From Enterobacter kobei (GTDB taxonomy: Bacteria > Pseudomonadota > Gammaproteobacteria > Enterobacterales > Enterobacteriaceae), in the NCBI RefSeq assembly GCF_018323985.1, contig NZ_AP024590.1, positions 1,860,001 to 1,924,000 on the forward strand: DNA of 64,000 nucleotides. Reading direction: 5' to 3'. Positions within the stretch are counted from its first letter, which is position 1, and every line of letters begins with the position of its first letter. The translations under genes were made by a program, and so were the position numbers. Positions 35,958 to 44,104 of the stretch are shown one piece after another. The notes under the pieces were generated by a model that worked only from the letters and a program-made list of their open reading frames with translations, did not search any database and was not told the DNA's origin.

Positions 35958-36080
35958 GATTTAAAATCCCTCGGCTTATGGCTGTGCGGGTTCAAGTCCC
36001 GCTCCGGGTACCATGGGAAACCTCGAATAAAATCAATGATAAGCAGTGTCGTGTAAGCCACCTTCGGGTGGTTTTTTTAT
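35958..36080 (+). repeat. attR-side 123-bp direct repeat with 3' part of leuZ
   Basis: Identical to 30168 to 30290. It contains the last 56 nt of tRNA-Leu and the tRNA terminator but lacks the 5' 30 nt, so it is not a second tRNA gene. Confidence 0.93.
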
Positions 36081-36124
36081 GCCTGAAATTCGACTTTCCT
36101 GTCATCATTTCCCCACCCTCTGTT

Positions 36125-36781
36125 TTAACGTGACAGTTGCAGCACGTTAACTGCGATAACACTCAGTGCCAGACCAATCAGGATCACGCCGGAAATACGC
36201 TCCAGAGCGGGTAACACATTTGAAAAAGCACGCAGCACTGCACGATTACCGATAAAGATCGCCACCAGCATATCCCAGATCAATACAACGCTGAACATCC
36301 AGACGCCATAGACCACCTTCAGACCTGCCGCCGTACCGGCTCCGCCGATTAACGTCGCCAGACTGACATAAAAGAGGGCGTTTTTAGGATTAAGGATCCC
36401 CGACATAAAACCCATACCGAATTCACGCCAGCGATCCTTGAGTCCCGCGGTCTCTCTTAACGCCACTGTCGTGGTCACGTTGTGTTCAGCGATGGAACTT
36501 GTGCCAGCAAAACGAATAAAAAGCTGCCCGACATAGAGTAAATAGGCGCAGCCCGCGAGCTGGATGGCGATAAAGCTGGCGCTGCCAGGCCGAAAGAGCG
36601 TGATACCGCTGAACGCCGCAACAATAAAGACCCCATTCGCGAAGGCTATACCCAGGCAGACAAAAGCGGCATGGCGCCAGCCGGCTTTCACTGACGTCCG
36701 CGCGACCAGAAAGAAGTCCGGACCGGGGGAGAGCAGCGCCAGAAAATGTGCTGCCGCCACCAGAAGAAATTGTTGCATCAT
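36125..36781 (-). CDS. LysE-family amino-acid exporter
   Basis: The frame opens upstream, but the ATG at 36781 (GAGGG ten bases before) starts a 218-residue protein MMQQFLLVAAAHFLALLSPGPDFFLVART with six hydrophobic segments, typical of the LysE/RhtB family. The SPGPDFF motif is the family signature. The next gene upstream, on the same strand, is an AraC-type regulator, so a regulator-exporter pair is likely. Substrate unknown. Both genes sit between leuZ and yecA, where E. coli has none, so this is a lineage-specific insertion. Confidence 0.85.
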   Translation of the reverse strand: MMQQFLLVAAAHFLALLSPGPDFFLVARTSVKAGWRHAAFVCLGIAFANGVFIVAAFSGITLFRPGSASFIAIQLAGCAYLLYVGQLFIRFAGTSSIAEHNVTTTVALRETAGLKDRWREFGMGFMSGILNPKNALFYVSLATLIGGAGTAAGLKVVYGVWMFSVVLIWDMLVAIFIGNRAVLRAFSNVLPALERISGVILIGLALSVIAVNVLQLSR

Positions 36782-36857
36782 GTCATCACCCTCTAAGAAA
36801 TATTTCTTACAGGGTGCAGGCTGACAGGATGATTGTATTGAATAAAATTGCAGGGGA

Positions 36858-37688
36858 TCAGGCCCGATAACAGCCTGGCGTGACGCCGGTATGCGCCTTA
36901 AATACGCGCTGAAAATGGCTTTGATCGGCAAAACCCAGTCGGTATGCGATATCGGTAATTTCAGCGCCCGACTGCAACCACTGGCGCGCCTGATTTACGC
37001 GCCTGTTGAGCTGATAAGCGTGCGGCGTCATGCCGGTGACGGCGCGAAAGGCTCTGATAAGCTGATACCGACTCATATCGGCGGTCTTCGCCAAATCTTC
37101 AAGCGGCAGGGGCGGGCGTTCGGTTTCCTGCAACTGGCTGATCACCCGCGCCAGCGCCCCGTTGCTCTGATCTAGCTGTGCAGCATAAGTTTCCACCAGG
37201 TCATTCTCACAGGCGCAGTCACCGATAAATTCTATTAGCGCGGCATTTTTGTCTTCCGTGCTGGCCGCCGAAAAGAGGGTGTCATTAAGCTGGCAAAACC
37301 GGGCATAGACCGTCTGGTTATCCGTGAGGCGAATTTCATTTTCGCGAATAAGGCCTGCTGAGGATGGACCTGTTTCTGCCAGTAACTGCCTTAGCCAGGC
37401 GGCATCAAGATGCAGCATCTGATAGCTCCAGCAATCATCGGGCAGGGGATTACAGGCGTGAACACAGCCCGCCGGAATGAACACCATCATGCCGGGATGC
37501 AACGCAGCAGGGCCGCCTGACACGCCGGTAAAATGGCTTGCGCCCGCATCCACTGCGCCAACAGAAAAGGTGGGATGACTGTGCGCCTTATAACACGCCC
37601 GACTATGACAGGCGCGACGGGTTTCGACATGCTCCATTGACGGATCGCGCCAGAACTCCGCAGAAGAGGGGCTGTGTCTGGTGAACAT
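36858..37688 (-). CDS. AraC-family regulator with N-terminal cupin
   Basis: A 276-residue protein with an AraC-type ligand-binding cupin (about 25 to 140; HSHPTFSVG and HPGMMVFIPAGCVHACNP) and a C-terminal double HTH (about 180 to 276; PLEDLAKTADMSRYQLIRAF and ITDIAYRLGFADQSHFQRVF). It lies 76 bases upstream of the LysE-type gene on the same strand and probably controls it; this cupin-AraC/LysE pairing is frequent. Confidence 0.85.
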   Translation of the reverse strand: MFTRHSPSSAEFWRDPSMEHVETRRACHSRACYKAHSHPTFSVGAVDAGASHFTGVSGGPAALHPGMMVFIPAGCVHACNPLPDDCWSYQMLHLDAAWLRQLLAETGPSSAGLIRENEIRLTDNQTVYARFCQLNDTLFSAASTEDKNAALIEFIGDCACENDLVETYAAQLDQSNGALARVISQLQETERPPLPLEDLAKTADMSRYQLIRAFRAVTGMTPHAYQLNRRVNQARQWLQSGAEITDIAYRLGFADQSHFQRVFKAHTGVTPGCYRA

Positions 37689-37842
37689 AGTCTGAGATCC
37701 TTAAACCGATCGGCGTAACCATTTGTGCAGGGTAGAAAGGAGAACACAGTTACCTCTGTATCGCCAATAATTTTGCTCCGCACCTGTGGTAAAATTCCTT
37801 TTTTATGGTGCGTATTTCGCACCTCACCGAGGAATATGCACA

Positions 37843-38508
37843 ATGAAAACCGGACCCCTGAACGAGAAAGAGCTGGAGTGGCTTGAAGATGTCCTGATGA
37901 AGTACGGTTCCGAAGCATCCATTATGGATGTCTCAGAGCTGGACGGTTTACTCACCGCCGTACTAAGCTCGCCGGTGCCGATTGAGCCAAGCCAGTGGCT
38001 GGTGGCGCTGTGGGGCGGTGCTGACAAGGTACCGAACTGGTCGTCGGAAAAAGAGATGGAGCGTTTTATGATGCTCGCCTTCCAGCATATGGATGATATC
38101 GGTGACCGCCTGGCCGAGTACCCGGAACAGTTTGAACCGCTGTTTGGGACACGCGACGTGGAAGATCAGGAGCTGACCATTGTGGAAGAGTGGTGCTTCG
38201 GTTATCTGCGTGGCGTCAGCCTGAGCGACTGGTCATCCTTACCGGAATCGTTAAAACCGGCGCTCGCTGCCATCGAGTTGCACGGTAAAGAAGAGAACTT
38301 CGAGCGCGTGGAGCAGATGACGCCGGAAGCCTTTGAAGAAAGCATTGAGGCGATCAAGCCCGCTGCGCTGGCGCTGTATGATTACTGGGCCGACAACCCG
38401 CAGGAAATCGAAGTAGCGAAACCTTTCACCGCCGGTGAGAAAGTGGGCCGTAACGACCCTTGCCCGTGCGGCAGTGGTAAAAAATTCAAGCAGTGCTGCC
38501 TGCACTGA
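37843..38508 (+). CDS. yecA: SEC-C motif protein YecA
   Basis: A 221-residue UPF0149-family protein with a C-terminal SEC-C zinc motif ([18 protein letters not shown]), as in the tail of SecA. YecA has been reported to bind ribosomes through this tail. The ATG at 37843, with GAGGA upstream, gives the E. coli N-terminus [15 protein letters not shown]; the frame opens earlier at 37786. Confidence 0.93.
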   Translation: MKTGPLNEKELEWLEDVLMKYGSEASIMDVSELDGLLTAVLSSPVPIEPSQWLVALWGGADKVPNWSSEKEMERFMMLAFQHMDDIGDRLAEYPEQFEPLFGTRDVEDQELTIVEEWCFGYLRGVSLSDWSSLPESLKPALAAIELHGKEENFERVEQMTPEAFEESIEAIKPAALALYDYWADNPQEIEVAKPFTAGEKVGRNDPCPCGSGKKFKQCCLH

Positions 38509-38519
38509 TAACCCACATG

Positions 38520-38542
38520 CCCGGCGGCACATGCTTGCCGGG
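38520..38542. terminator. Weak hairpin between convergent yecA and tyrP
   Basis: CCCGGC with GCCGGG around an 11-base loop, followed on the plus strand by TAAAAAC. Modest stem and no clear T run. Confidence 0.4.
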
Positions 38543-38578
38543 TAAAAACAGCCTCACCCGGCAATAACACGAGTGCGG

Positions 38579-39790
38579 TTAACCCACCTCTGGCAGTAAA
38601 CCTGCCGCGATAGAAAACTGCACAGCAATCACCGCGATCCCGCATAAAAACACCAGCACCAGCGCAGGCGTGCCGCCGCTGACCCGCCAGGTGGTGTGTG
38701 AATTATGCTTACGGCTCTGCCACGCCAGCATAGACGGAATGAGAAGTGCCAGTACGGCCAGCGCCACGCCAGCGTAACCCAGCGCCATCACAAAACCCCG
38801 CGGATAAAACAGCGCAAAGGCCAGCGGTGGCAGGAAGGTGATCGCCCCGGTCTGCAAGCGGCCGACGACGTTATTGCGACGATTAAACAGGTCCGCCAGA
38901 TAGTCAAACAGCCCCAGCGCCACGCCGAGGAACGACGTTGCCAGCGCCAGATCGGCAAACAGATGTACCGCCAGCTCAACGTGCGGTGAGGCAACCACTT
39001 CCCGCAACGCCTGCAATAACCCGTTCAGACCGGCCTGATCCGCCAGTAATCCCATAAAGGTGGACGAGTTAATGCTGCCCAGCGTCGCCAGCTGCCAGAA
39101 AATATAGGCTACCAGCGGAATGGCGCTGCCGGTGATAAACACGATGCGCAGCTTGCGGATGTTGCCGTTCATGTAGCTGACGATGCTTGGCACGCTGCCA
39201 TGAAAACCAAAGGAGGTGAAAATAACCGGGATCGCCGACAGCGCCAGCCCTTTCTCCAGCGGCAGCGTCAGCAAATTAATGTTGTGCACATGCGGCATTA
39301 ACAGCACCAGCATGATCACCAGAAACAGGATCTTGGCGCTGAACAGAAAACGGTTAAACAGATCGACGAGCGAGGTGCCCGCGCAGACGACACCGCCCGC
39401 AATCACCGTAAACAGCAGCACACCGGCAACCGGGGATACAGCGAGGCTGAGCCACGAACTGAGGCTTGCCGCCAGCAGCTCCCCCGCGCCGGTCATATAG
39501 GCGGCGGTAAGGGCATACATCAGGAACAGCATACTGAAACCGGTCAGCCATTGACCGTAGCGACCCAGATAACGTCGTGCCAGTGAGCCCAGCCCGGTAT
39601 CCGCAGGAACATGTTGATACACCTCCAGCAACAGCAGGGCGGTATAACACATTAACGCCCACAGGCCGAACAGCAATGCCAGGGTTACGCCAAAGCCCAC
39701 GCCTGCTGCCGCCAGCGGCATCGCCAGCATACCCGCCCCGATTGTCGTTCCCGCGACGATAAAAACACTACCCAGCGTCCGATTCTTCAC
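38579..39790 (-). CDS. tyrP: Tyrosine:H+ symporter TyrP
   Basis: A 403-residue permease of the ArAAP family with about eleven helices. The start is GTG at 39790 (AGAGGAAA before it), which gives the E. coli N-terminus [21 protein letters not shown]; the frame opens ten codons earlier. It imports tyrosine. Two TyrR boxes lie upstream. Confidence 0.94.
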   Translation of the reverse strand: MKNRTLGSVFIVAGTTIGAGMLAMPLAAAGVGFGVTLALLFGLWALMCYTALLLLEVYQHVPADTGLGSLARRYLGRYGQWLTGFSMLFLMYALTAAYMTGAGELLAASLSSWLSLAVSPVAGVLLFTVIAGGVVCAGTSLVDLFNRFLFSAKILFLVIMLVLLMPHVHNINLLTLPLEKGLALSAIPVIFTSFGFHGSVPSIVSYMNGNIRKLRIVFITGSAIPLVAYIFWQLATLGSINSSTFMGLLADQAGLNGLLQALREVVASPHVELAVHLFADLALATSFLGVALGLFDYLADLFNRRNNVVGRLQTGAITFLPPLAFALFYPRGFVMALGYAGVALAVLALLIPSMLAWQSRKHNSHTTWRVSGGTPALVLVFLCGIAVIAVQFSIAAGLLPEVG

Positions 39791-39858
39791 GCTTTCCTCT
39801 GCCCATAAACCATTGCACATTCAAATATGCGGCGCAGAGTAAGGGAAAATGACAGGCT

Positions 39859-39876
39859 CGTCAAACAGGCGTTACA
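39859..39876. promoter_or_regulatory. Weak TyrR box of tyrP
   Basis: CGTCAA-N6-GTTACA matches 9 of 12 consensus positions (TGTAAA-N6-TTTACA). It lies 23 bp, two helical turns, from the strong box. Confidence 0.55.
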
Positions 39877-39881
39877 GAGGG

Positions 39882-39899
39882 TGTAATATAATATTTACA
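39882..39899. promoter_or_regulatory. Strong TyrR box of tyrP
   Basis: TGTAAT-ATAATA-TTTACA is an 11-of-12 match to the TyrR consensus. In E. coli a strong and a weak box together mediate repression by tyrosine and activation by phenylalanine at tyrP. Confidence 0.8.
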
Positions 39900-39908
39900 G
39901 AGATTTTG

Positions 39909-39929
39909 GGCGGTGACAATGTCACCGCC
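39909..39929. terminator. Hairpin after ftnA
   Basis: 9-bp stem GGCGGTGAC with GTCACCGCC, 3-base loop, 8 bp past the ftnA stop. No good T run on the minus strand. Confidence 0.5.
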
Positions 39930-39936
39930 GCGGGGA

Positions 39937-40434
39937 TCAGTTTTGTGCGTCGAGGGTGGACAATTCTTTATCGATGAAATAAAGACCTTCGCCACTTTTA
40001 CCGGCCAGCGACAATTTATCGAGAACCGATTTAAATAATTTCTCTTCTTCGTGCTGTTCAGCCACATACCATTGCAGGAAATTAAAGGTCGGATAATCCT
40101 GCGTGGTCATTGCCACGTGTGCCAGTTCATTAATTTTTTGCGTGATCAGTTGTTCGTGTTCATAGGTAGAACGGAACAGATCGTCTAAAGACGCATATTC
40201 AGCGGCGGGTGACGGAATAGTATTAATGCACGGCAGGCTGCCAGTGTCGGCCAGATAATCGAACAGGCGCTGCATGTGGGTCATCTCCTCCTGCGCGTGA
40301 CGGCGCAGAAAGGCGGCGGCACCTTCAAAGCTGTGGTAGCTGCACCAGGCGCTCATCTGCTGATAAAGCAGAGAGGAGTAAAGCTCCAGGTTCATTTGCT
40401 CATTTAATTTTTCGATCATTTCTGCTTTAAGCAT
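39937..40434 (-). CDS. ftnA: Ferritin FtnA
   Basis: A 165-residue iron-storage protein that forms a 24-subunit shell. The ferroxidase ligands Glu17, Glu50 and His53 (HAQEEMTHM) and the later Glu residues (QHEEEKLFK) are intact, so it should oxidise and store iron. Length and sequence match E. coli FtnA. Confidence 0.95.
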   Translation of the reverse strand: MLKAEMIEKLNEQMNLELYSSLLYQQMSAWCSYHSFEGAAAFLRRHAQEEMTHMQRLFDYLADTGSLPCINTIPSPAAEYASLDDLFRSTYEHEQLITQKINELAHVAMTTQDYPTFNFLQWYVAEQHEEEKLFKSVLDKLSLAGKSGEGLYFIDKELSTLDAQN

Positions 40435-40657
40435 GATGCGGCTCCATTGCGGTTTTCAGGCAAAGAATAAAAGGCGAGTTTAATTAATGAGGGCACTATA
40501 ATTTGTTATTTAATTATTTGCAAAAGGTAAAATAAAATAATTATTTTGAATGGTAATGTGAATAATACGCATTAGATGTGAAGAATAAATTAACTGAGAA
40601 TAATTCTTTTTATTATATAAGATCGCCACCTGCGAATTAACGCAGATGGCGGGGTAA

Positions 40658-40993
40658 TTAATAGTAACCGGTCGCGGCAGGTGACAGCGCCAGGCCCTGA
40701 CACTGATATTGCAGGGTGATTTTTTCATTGAGGCACAGCGATCCGCTGAATACGCTACAGGTGCGGATAGGCTGGCCGTAAGCGGCGGCAGTGGCAAAGC
40801 CCATTTGCTGACACTGACGTGTGGCGGTGCCGTGGGTGGTATACTCATCAAAGCGCGCGTTTTGCAGCATGGCTTCGTTAAAATTCAGCCGTACGACACC
40901 GGTGGTCTGATTAACCTCGCTCACCTTCGGCTCTTTGGTGATGGTGCATCCTGCCAGCAGCAAGGCTGCGGCGGCTAAAAGCATACTCTTCAT
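40658..40993 (-). CDS. yecR: YecR-like lipoprotein
   Basis: The frame opens at 41074, but the ATG at 40993 gives a 110-residue protein with a lipoprotein signal (MKSMLLAAAALLLAGC, lipobox LAGC). The remainder has conserved Cys residues (QCQQMG, RTCSVFSGSLCLNE, QYQCQG), probably paired in the periplasm. E. coli YecR is under flagellar (FlhDC) control; its function is unknown. The region 40435 to 40657 before ftnA is AT-rich and empty. Confidence 0.8.
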   Translation of the reverse strand: MKSMLLAAAALLLAGCTITKEPKVSEVNQTTGVVRLNFNEAMLQNARFDEYTTHGTATRQCQQMGFATAAAYGQPIRTCSVFSGSLCLNEKITLQYQCQGLALSPAATGYY

Positions 40994-41134
40994 GGAATCG
41001 CTCTGATTCAGTTTCGATGTTCTCATCCTACAACCTGTCTTCGCCAGCAATGGCCGGAATAGCCGGATTTTCATGCCTTACTAATCGTAACGGTCAGCGA
41101 GACGAGGAAAACTGTGAGCACCTCGCAACTTTTT

Positions 41135-41195
41135 AAAACGTTTTTTCACTAAATTTGAAAGTATGTTTGCTTAGTAGTAAGGTTTCTAAAACGTT
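41135..41195. promoter_or_regulatory. Two AAAACGTT-type operator candidates before the RpiB-like gene
   Basis: AAAACGTTTT (41135 to 41144) and AAAACGTT (41188 to 41195) have the central CG palindrome typical of LacI/GalR-family operators. No such regulator gene is adjacent. Confidence 0.35.
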
Positions 41196-41241
41196 CGCTA
41201 TTCACGGCGGGACATCCCGCAACGCTTCAGGAGAAGACACA

Positions 41242-41880
41242 ATGAAAATTGCACTGATGATGGAAAACAGCCAGGCTGCCAAAAACGCCATTATCCTTAA
41301 AGAGTTGAAAACCGTCGCGGATGAGAAGAATTTCCCGGTTTTCAACGTCGGCATGAGCGACGAGAATGACCACCATCTGACCTATATCCACTTAGGTATT
41401 ATGGCCAGTATCCTGCTGAACTCCAAAGCCGTTGATTTTGTTATCGCGGGTTGCGGTACCGGTCAGGGCGCACTGATGTCGCTGAATATTCACCCGGGTG
41501 TGAACTGCGGCTACTGTATTGATCCGGCGGATGCTTTCCTGTTCGCGCAGATCAACAACGGTAACGCGCTGGCGCTGCCATTTGCTAAAGGCTTTGGCTG
41601 GGGCGCAGAACTGAATGTGCGCTTTATCTTCGAGAAAGCCTTTACCGGTCGTAAAGGCGAAGGCTATCCGCCAGAGCGTAAAGAGCCGCAGGTGCGTAAC
41701 GCGGGCATTCTGAACCAGGTGAAAGCAGCCGTGGTAAAAGATAACTATCTGGATACCCTGCGCGCCATCGATCCGGAACTGGTGAAAACCGCCGTGACCG
41801 GTCAGCGTTTCCAGGAGTGTTTCTTCGAAAACTGTCAGGATAAAGAGATCGAAGCCTTCGTTCGTGAGATGCTCGCATAA
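41242..41880 (+). CDS. RpiB/LacA/LacB-family sugar isomerase
   Basis: A 212-residue protein (ATG at 41242 with AGGAG upstream; frame opens at 41155). It has the RpiB fold signatures MKIALMMENSQ, VDFVIAGCGTGQGALM (anion-hole and Cys region), and DPADAFLFAQINNGNALALP. Longer than classical RpiB (about 150 residues) by a C-terminal 60-residue extension, as in members linked to hexuronate metabolism. It is a single-gene unit with a strong terminator; the substrate is not evident. E. coli lacks it here. Confidence 0.8.
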   Translation: MKIALMMENSQAAKNAIILKELKTVADEKNFPVFNVGMSDENDHHLTYIHLGIMASILLNSKAVDFVIAGCGTGQGALMSLNIHPGVNCGYCIDPADAFLFAQINNGNALALPFAKGFGWGAELNVRFIFEKAFTGRKGEGYPPERKEPQVRNAGILNQVKAAVVKDNYLDTLRAIDPELVKTAVTGQRFQECFFENCQDKEIEAFVREMLA

Positions 41881-41886
41881 GATCAA

Positions 41887-41913
41887 AAAAGGCCAGCGTT
41901 ATGCTGGCCTTTT
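41887..41913. terminator. Bidirectional terminator
   Basis: AAAAGGCCAGC with GCTGGCCTTTT around GTTAT, between the RpiB-like gene and the convergent MFS gene. Confidence 0.92.
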
Positions 41914-41914
41914 A

Positions 41915-43336
41915 TTACCCCTTTTTATTCGACACCGCACTGCCGGCGTCTTTCGTCAGCCGCAGCGTATCAAACATTCCCACCAGACAAATCAGCGCGA
42001 TCACCACAAACGCCAGCCGAAAACCAATCCCCGGCACCTCCTCCAGCGCCAGCCAGTCGCCGACTCGCTCACCGACACGTATTCCGATTGCGCCCAGCGT
42101 AATGCCCAGCCCGACCGCCAGCTGCGTCGCCGTGCTGAACAGCGTATTGGCATAGCTCATCTGCGCCGATGGCACATCCGCGAAGGCCAGCGTGCTGACG
42201 CCGGTAAACTGTATTGAACGAAATACGCCGCCGAGATAGAGCACCAGCAGGATCACCCATACCGGCGTCGTGGGCGTCAGGAACGCGCAGGCCAGCAGCG
42301 CCAGCACATTCAGCGCGCCGTTGATCAGCAGCAGCTTTTTGAAGCCCAGCCAGCGAATAAGCGGCGTGGTGGCAGGTTTAATAGTCAGATTGCCGACAAA
42401 GACCGCCAGCACCAGCAGCCCGGCATGAAAGGCGTCCATATCAAAACCCACCTGAAACATCAGTGGCAACAGAAAGGGCACCGCGCTGATGGACGCGCGG
42501 AACAGGGAACCCCCATACATCGTGACGCGGAACGTGGGCACCTGCATGGCATCAAGACGGATCATCGGCCAGCGGGCGCGCCGGAAATGGCGTAGCGCAT
42601 AGAACAGTGTGCCCGCGCCCAGCAGCAACATCGCCGCCGTCAGCCCTCCCTGCGGCTGTTGCGCCCCCAGCGATTCCATGGCGTACACCAGGCTCACCAT
42701 GGCAATGGCGGTGGAGAGGAAACCCCGCATATCGAAGGGGCGCCGTTCTGTCTCATGAATATCCGGAATGATGCGTAACGCCAGCGCAATAGCGATCAGC
42801 CCCAGCGGGACATTAATAAAGAAGATCCACCGCCAGCTGGCGAAGCTGGTAATAAAGCCGCCGAGGGGTGGGCCAATAATAGGCGCCACCAGGGCAGGCC
42901 ACGTCAGGGTGGCGATAGCGGTGATCAACTGATGTTTAGGCGTGGTGCGCAGTACCGCCAGCCGCCCGACAGGCACCATCAGCGCACCGCCGATGCCCTG
43001 CAGGATACGCATGGCAACAAACCACTCAACGCTGACGGCGAGGCCGCAGAACACCGAGGCGAGGGTGAAAATCGCCAGCGCCGACGCGAAGACTTTTCGC
43101 GCGCCAAAGCGATCGGCAATCCAGCCGCTGGCCGGGATCAGCACCGCCAGGGTGATCAAATAGGCGCTGATGCCAATATTCAGATCGACGGCGTCAACGC
43201 CAAAACTGTCTGCCATGTCCGGCAGGGCGGTGGCGATCACCGTGCCGTCGAGAAACTCCATAAAAAACGCACCGGCGACCAGCAGCGCGGCAGGAGAAAC
43301 GCCGCGTCTTGTCTCCGGTTGAGGACTATCAGTCAT
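41915..43336 (-). CDS. MFS transporter, DHA2 (14-helix drug:H+ antiporter) type
   Basis: A 473-residue polytopic protein. FFMEFLDGTVIATALPDM carries the helix-1 Asp of DHA2 pumps, DRFGARKVF the MFS A-motif, and LVAPIIGPPLGGFI the antiporter motif C. Probable exporter of drugs or metabolites; substrate not evident. It is divergent from azuC. Confidence 0.85.
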   Translation of the reverse strand: MTDSPQPETRRGVSPAALLVAGAFFMEFLDGTVIATALPDMADSFGVDAVDLNIGISAYLITLAVLIPASGWIADRFGARKVFASALAIFTLASVFCGLAVSVEWFVAMRILQGIGGALMVPVGRLAVLRTTPKHQLITAIATLTWPALVAPIIGPPLGGFITSFASWRWIFFINVPLGLIAIALALRIIPDIHETERRPFDMRGFLSTAIAMVSLVYAMESLGAQQPQGGLTAAMLLLGAGTLFYALRHFRRARWPMIRLDAMQVPTFRVTMYGGSLFRASISAVPFLLPLMFQVGFDMDAFHAGLLVLAVFVGNLTIKPATTPLIRWLGFKKLLLINGALNVLALLACAFLTPTTPVWVILLVLYLGGVFRSIQFTGVSTLAFADVPSAQMSYANTLFSTATQLAVGLGITLGAIGIRVGERVGDWLALEEVPGIGFRLAFVVIALICLVGMFDTLRLTKDAGSAVSNKKG

Positions 43337-43451
43337 TTTTGGTCTGCCATTTTAAAAAAAATTTTAATTTTTTACAGAAATGAAATGTCCGTAACTGTCG
43401 GATTTATCATTATTTTTCTTAACAAAATGCATCTGACACGCCATTTTTTAG

Positions 43452-43467
43452 TGTGATGGGCTTCACA
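43452..43467. promoter_or_regulatory. CRP site upstream of azuC
   Basis: TGTGATGGGCTTCACA is a perfect TGTGA-N6-TCACA palindrome, 85 bp before azuC and 115 bp before the divergent MFS gene. Confidence 0.8.
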
Positions 43468-43481
43468 AACCGGTTGATTTT

Positions 43482-43497
43482 TGTGATGCAGGTCATA
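43482..43497. promoter_or_regulatory. Second, weaker CRP site upstream of azuC
   Basis: TGTGATGCAGGTCATA has one perfect and one weaker half-site. E. coli azuC is repressed by CRP. Confidence 0.55.
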
Positions 43498-43551
43498 TTA
43501 TGTGCGCATAGAGACATAACACCTGCATAACAAAATTCGCCGGAGAGAAAC

Positions 43552-43635
43552 ATGAAACTGCGTAAAATCCTGAAAAGCATTTTTGAAACCTACTGCAAAA
43601 CCTTCAAAGACGTCCCGCCTGGCGCGATGTTCTGA
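43552..43635 (+). CDS. azuC: Small membrane-associated protein AzuC (27 residues)
   Basis: A 27-codon gene with GGAGAG upstream: MKLRKILKSIFETYCKTFKD then VPPGAMF. It matches E. coli AzuC (28 residues) almost throughout, with one residue less at the C-terminus. It has an amphipathic basic helix. In E. coli the same transcript acts as the base-pairing RNA AzuR and the protein binds glycerol-3-phosphate dehydrogenase GlpD. A strong terminator follows 2 bases after the stop, as expected for a short dual-function RNA. Confidence 0.9.
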   Translation: MKLRKILKSIFETYCKTFKDVPPGAMF

Positions 43636-43636
43636 T

Positions 43637-43664
43637 AAAAAAACCTGCTACGGCAGGTTTTTTT
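43637..43664 (+). terminator. Terminator of azuC/AzuR
   Basis: AAAAAAACCTGC with GCAGGTTTTTTT around TACG; a 12-bp stem ending in T residues. Confidence 0.92.
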
Positions 43665-43752
43665 ATGCCTGTCATCCGGCAGGCTGGCCGGGCAAACTAC
43701 CTTTTCACAACACTTCCCGCTACTATGGCGTCCTTAATGAAAGGAGCCTTCT

Positions 43753-44004
43753 ATGTCTGAATCCCTGAGTGCCGATCAAGAACTGGTATCTGACGTTGTC
43801 GCCTGCCAGCTGGTGATCAAACAGATCCTCGATATCATCGACGTTATCGCGCCGGTTGAAGTGCGTGAGAAAATGTCGCAGCAGTTAAAAACCATCGATT
43901 TCACCACCCATCCGGCGGCTGCCGATCCGGTGACGCGTCGCGCCATTCAGAAAGCGATTGCGCTGATTGAGCTGAAGTTCACCCCGCAGGGCGAGGCGCA
44001 CTAA
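43753..44004 (+). CDS. yecJ: Conserved protein YecJ (DUF2766)
   Basis: An 83-residue helical protein of unknown function, nearly identical to E. coli YecJ ([19 protein letters not shown]). AAGGAG lies before the ATG. It is a single-gene unit downstream of azuC. Confidence 0.92.
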   Translation: MSESLSADQELVSDVVACQLVIKQILDIIDVIAPVEVREKMSQQLKTIDFTTHPAAADPVTRRAIQKAIALIELKFTPQGEAH

Positions 44005-44079
44005 GTAAAGTAAACCTTCGTTTTGAATTATTCAAACGGATGTTTTCTCACGTCGGGCGCGGTAGCCCGAATGAGAAGA

Positions 44080-44097
44080 GGCGGGGGAGACCCCGCC
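44080..44097 (-). terminator. Terminator of the Dcu-type carrier gene
   Basis: GGCGGGG-GAGA-CCCCGCC stem, 8 bp past the stop of the minus-strand gene, followed on that strand by CTCTTCTC. Confidence 0.6.
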
Positions 44098-44104
44098 GGC
44101 AGGA

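Larger units (their letters stand above)
30168..36080. mobile_element. 5.8-kb integrated element in leuZ carrying a SIR2-type defence gene
   Basis: Perfect 123-bp direct repeats mark both ends (offset 5,790 bp). Inside are a tyrosine integrase fragment, a umuC fragment, and a very large SIR2-domain gene in two frames. Four copies of TTCGCCATTG flank the cargo near the two ends. The integrase has lost its N-terminal half, so the element is probably stuck unless helped in trans. tRNA-Leu is a common site for such islands. Confidence 0.88.

Noticed and set aside
35958..36013. Second tRNA-Leu gene
   Set aside because: Only the 3' 56 nt are present; acceptor 5' strand and D arm are missing. It is the attR copy.
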